Under the pieces are notes generated by a model. It did not search any database. It had not been told where the DNA came from and saw nothing but the letters and a program-made list of their open reading frames with translations. From Thamnaconus septentrionalis (lineage: Eukaryota > Chordata > Actinopteri > Tetraodontiformes > Monacanthidae), in assembly GCA_009823395.1 (NCBI GenBank), contig CM020501.1:636861-700860 (forward strand): 64,000 bases of DNA, written 5' to 3'. Both the position numbers and the translations under genes were made by a program. Shown here piece by piece: positions 63,734 to 64,000 of this stretch. How positions within the stretch are numbered: position 1 is the first letter of the stretch; every line of letters begins with the position of its first letter.

Positions 63734-64000
63734 ATGTATGTTAACCAATAAAAAAATCATAAATCAGGCCAGATTTTACACAATGGAGCTTCAAGTCTAA
63801 TAATCAAAGACCTTGTGTCTCTGATTCGAAACTGGATCATATTTAGTCTCTTGTTCAACATAATGCGTCACAAACGCACATTTCTGATCATTTTTTACTA
63901 GCAGTACTATCACTACTAACAGTAATAATAATAATAATAATAGTAATCATGTAGAGATCAGTACCAGTGCTGGATGTGCAGGTCATCCAGCACCTGTTCT
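63734..64000. other. Gene-free AT-rich end
   Basis: Short (AAT)n at about 63922-63942. No gene recognised. Confidence 0.4.

Overview
This window looks like a piece of a teleost (ray-finned fish, probably percomorph) chromosome. The grounds are the repeat population: L2-type and Tx1-type LINEs, many hAT/ZBED-type elements, PIF/Harbinger and TTAA-type DNA transposons, tRNA-derived SINEs of kinds common in fish, and very dense CA/GT, GA, trinucleotide and minisatellite arrays. I found no convincing host protein-coding gene, rRNA or tRNA gene. Almost every long open frame is either a shadow of a simple repeat or a remnant of a transposable element.

Layout. 0-1.4 kb: 3' part of a decayed hAT element with ZBED5-like transposase remains. 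2-7 kb: microsatellite-rich single-copy DNA plus a TIR element (4008-4894) that has two relatives in the window. 7.1-11.3 kb: a nearly full-length L2-type LINE on the minus strand, split by two unrelated MITEs. 11.3-18.2 kb: gene-free DNA with simple repeats and small MITEs. 18.2-21.5 kb: a 5'-truncated L2 fragment abutting a Tx1-type LINE, both minus. 21.5-22.9 kb: a TTAA-flanked DNA element. 23-30 kb: a 450-bp polypyrimidine tract, a hAT element, a GGTCCTAGTCCT-type minisatellite and candidate conserved non-coding DNA. 30.3-33 kb: a chain of short elements separated by TA microsatellites. 33.4-38.5 kb: MITEs and several hAT elements. 38.9-43.1 kb: the most unusual locus (below). 45.7-47.6 kb: a Harbinger element with a decayed HARBI1-like nuclease. 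48-61 kb: GC-rich gene-free DNA with minisatellites, including a CTCF-motif-like array, and AT-rich islets resembling developmental enhancers. 61.4-62.3 kb: an AT-rich TTA-repeat block.

The most interesting locus (about 39.0-43.1 kb, plus strand) is an intron-containing, decayed gene. Its exons encode, in order, a Gypsy/Ginger-type DDE integrase core, the integrase C-terminal GPY-like module, the start and end of a Ulp1/SENP-type (C48) SUMO-protease domain, and a PHD-like zinc finger. To my knowledge this combination is that of Ginger1-type DNA transposons and their host-adopted relatives (KRBA2/GIN1-like). Most splice sites are still canonical. A LINE sits inside one intron, and a second LINE, itself carrying a hAT MITE, occupies the place where the protease catalytic region should be.

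The elements give a relative chronology through nesting. The L2 LINE is older than the two MITEs inside it. The Ginger-like gene is older than its LINEs, and one of those LINEs is older than its MITE. One hAT element hosts a SINE. Several insertions have intact target-site duplications: 8 bp for hAT, 3 bp TAA for Harbinger, TTAA, TA, and 7-12 bp for SINEs.
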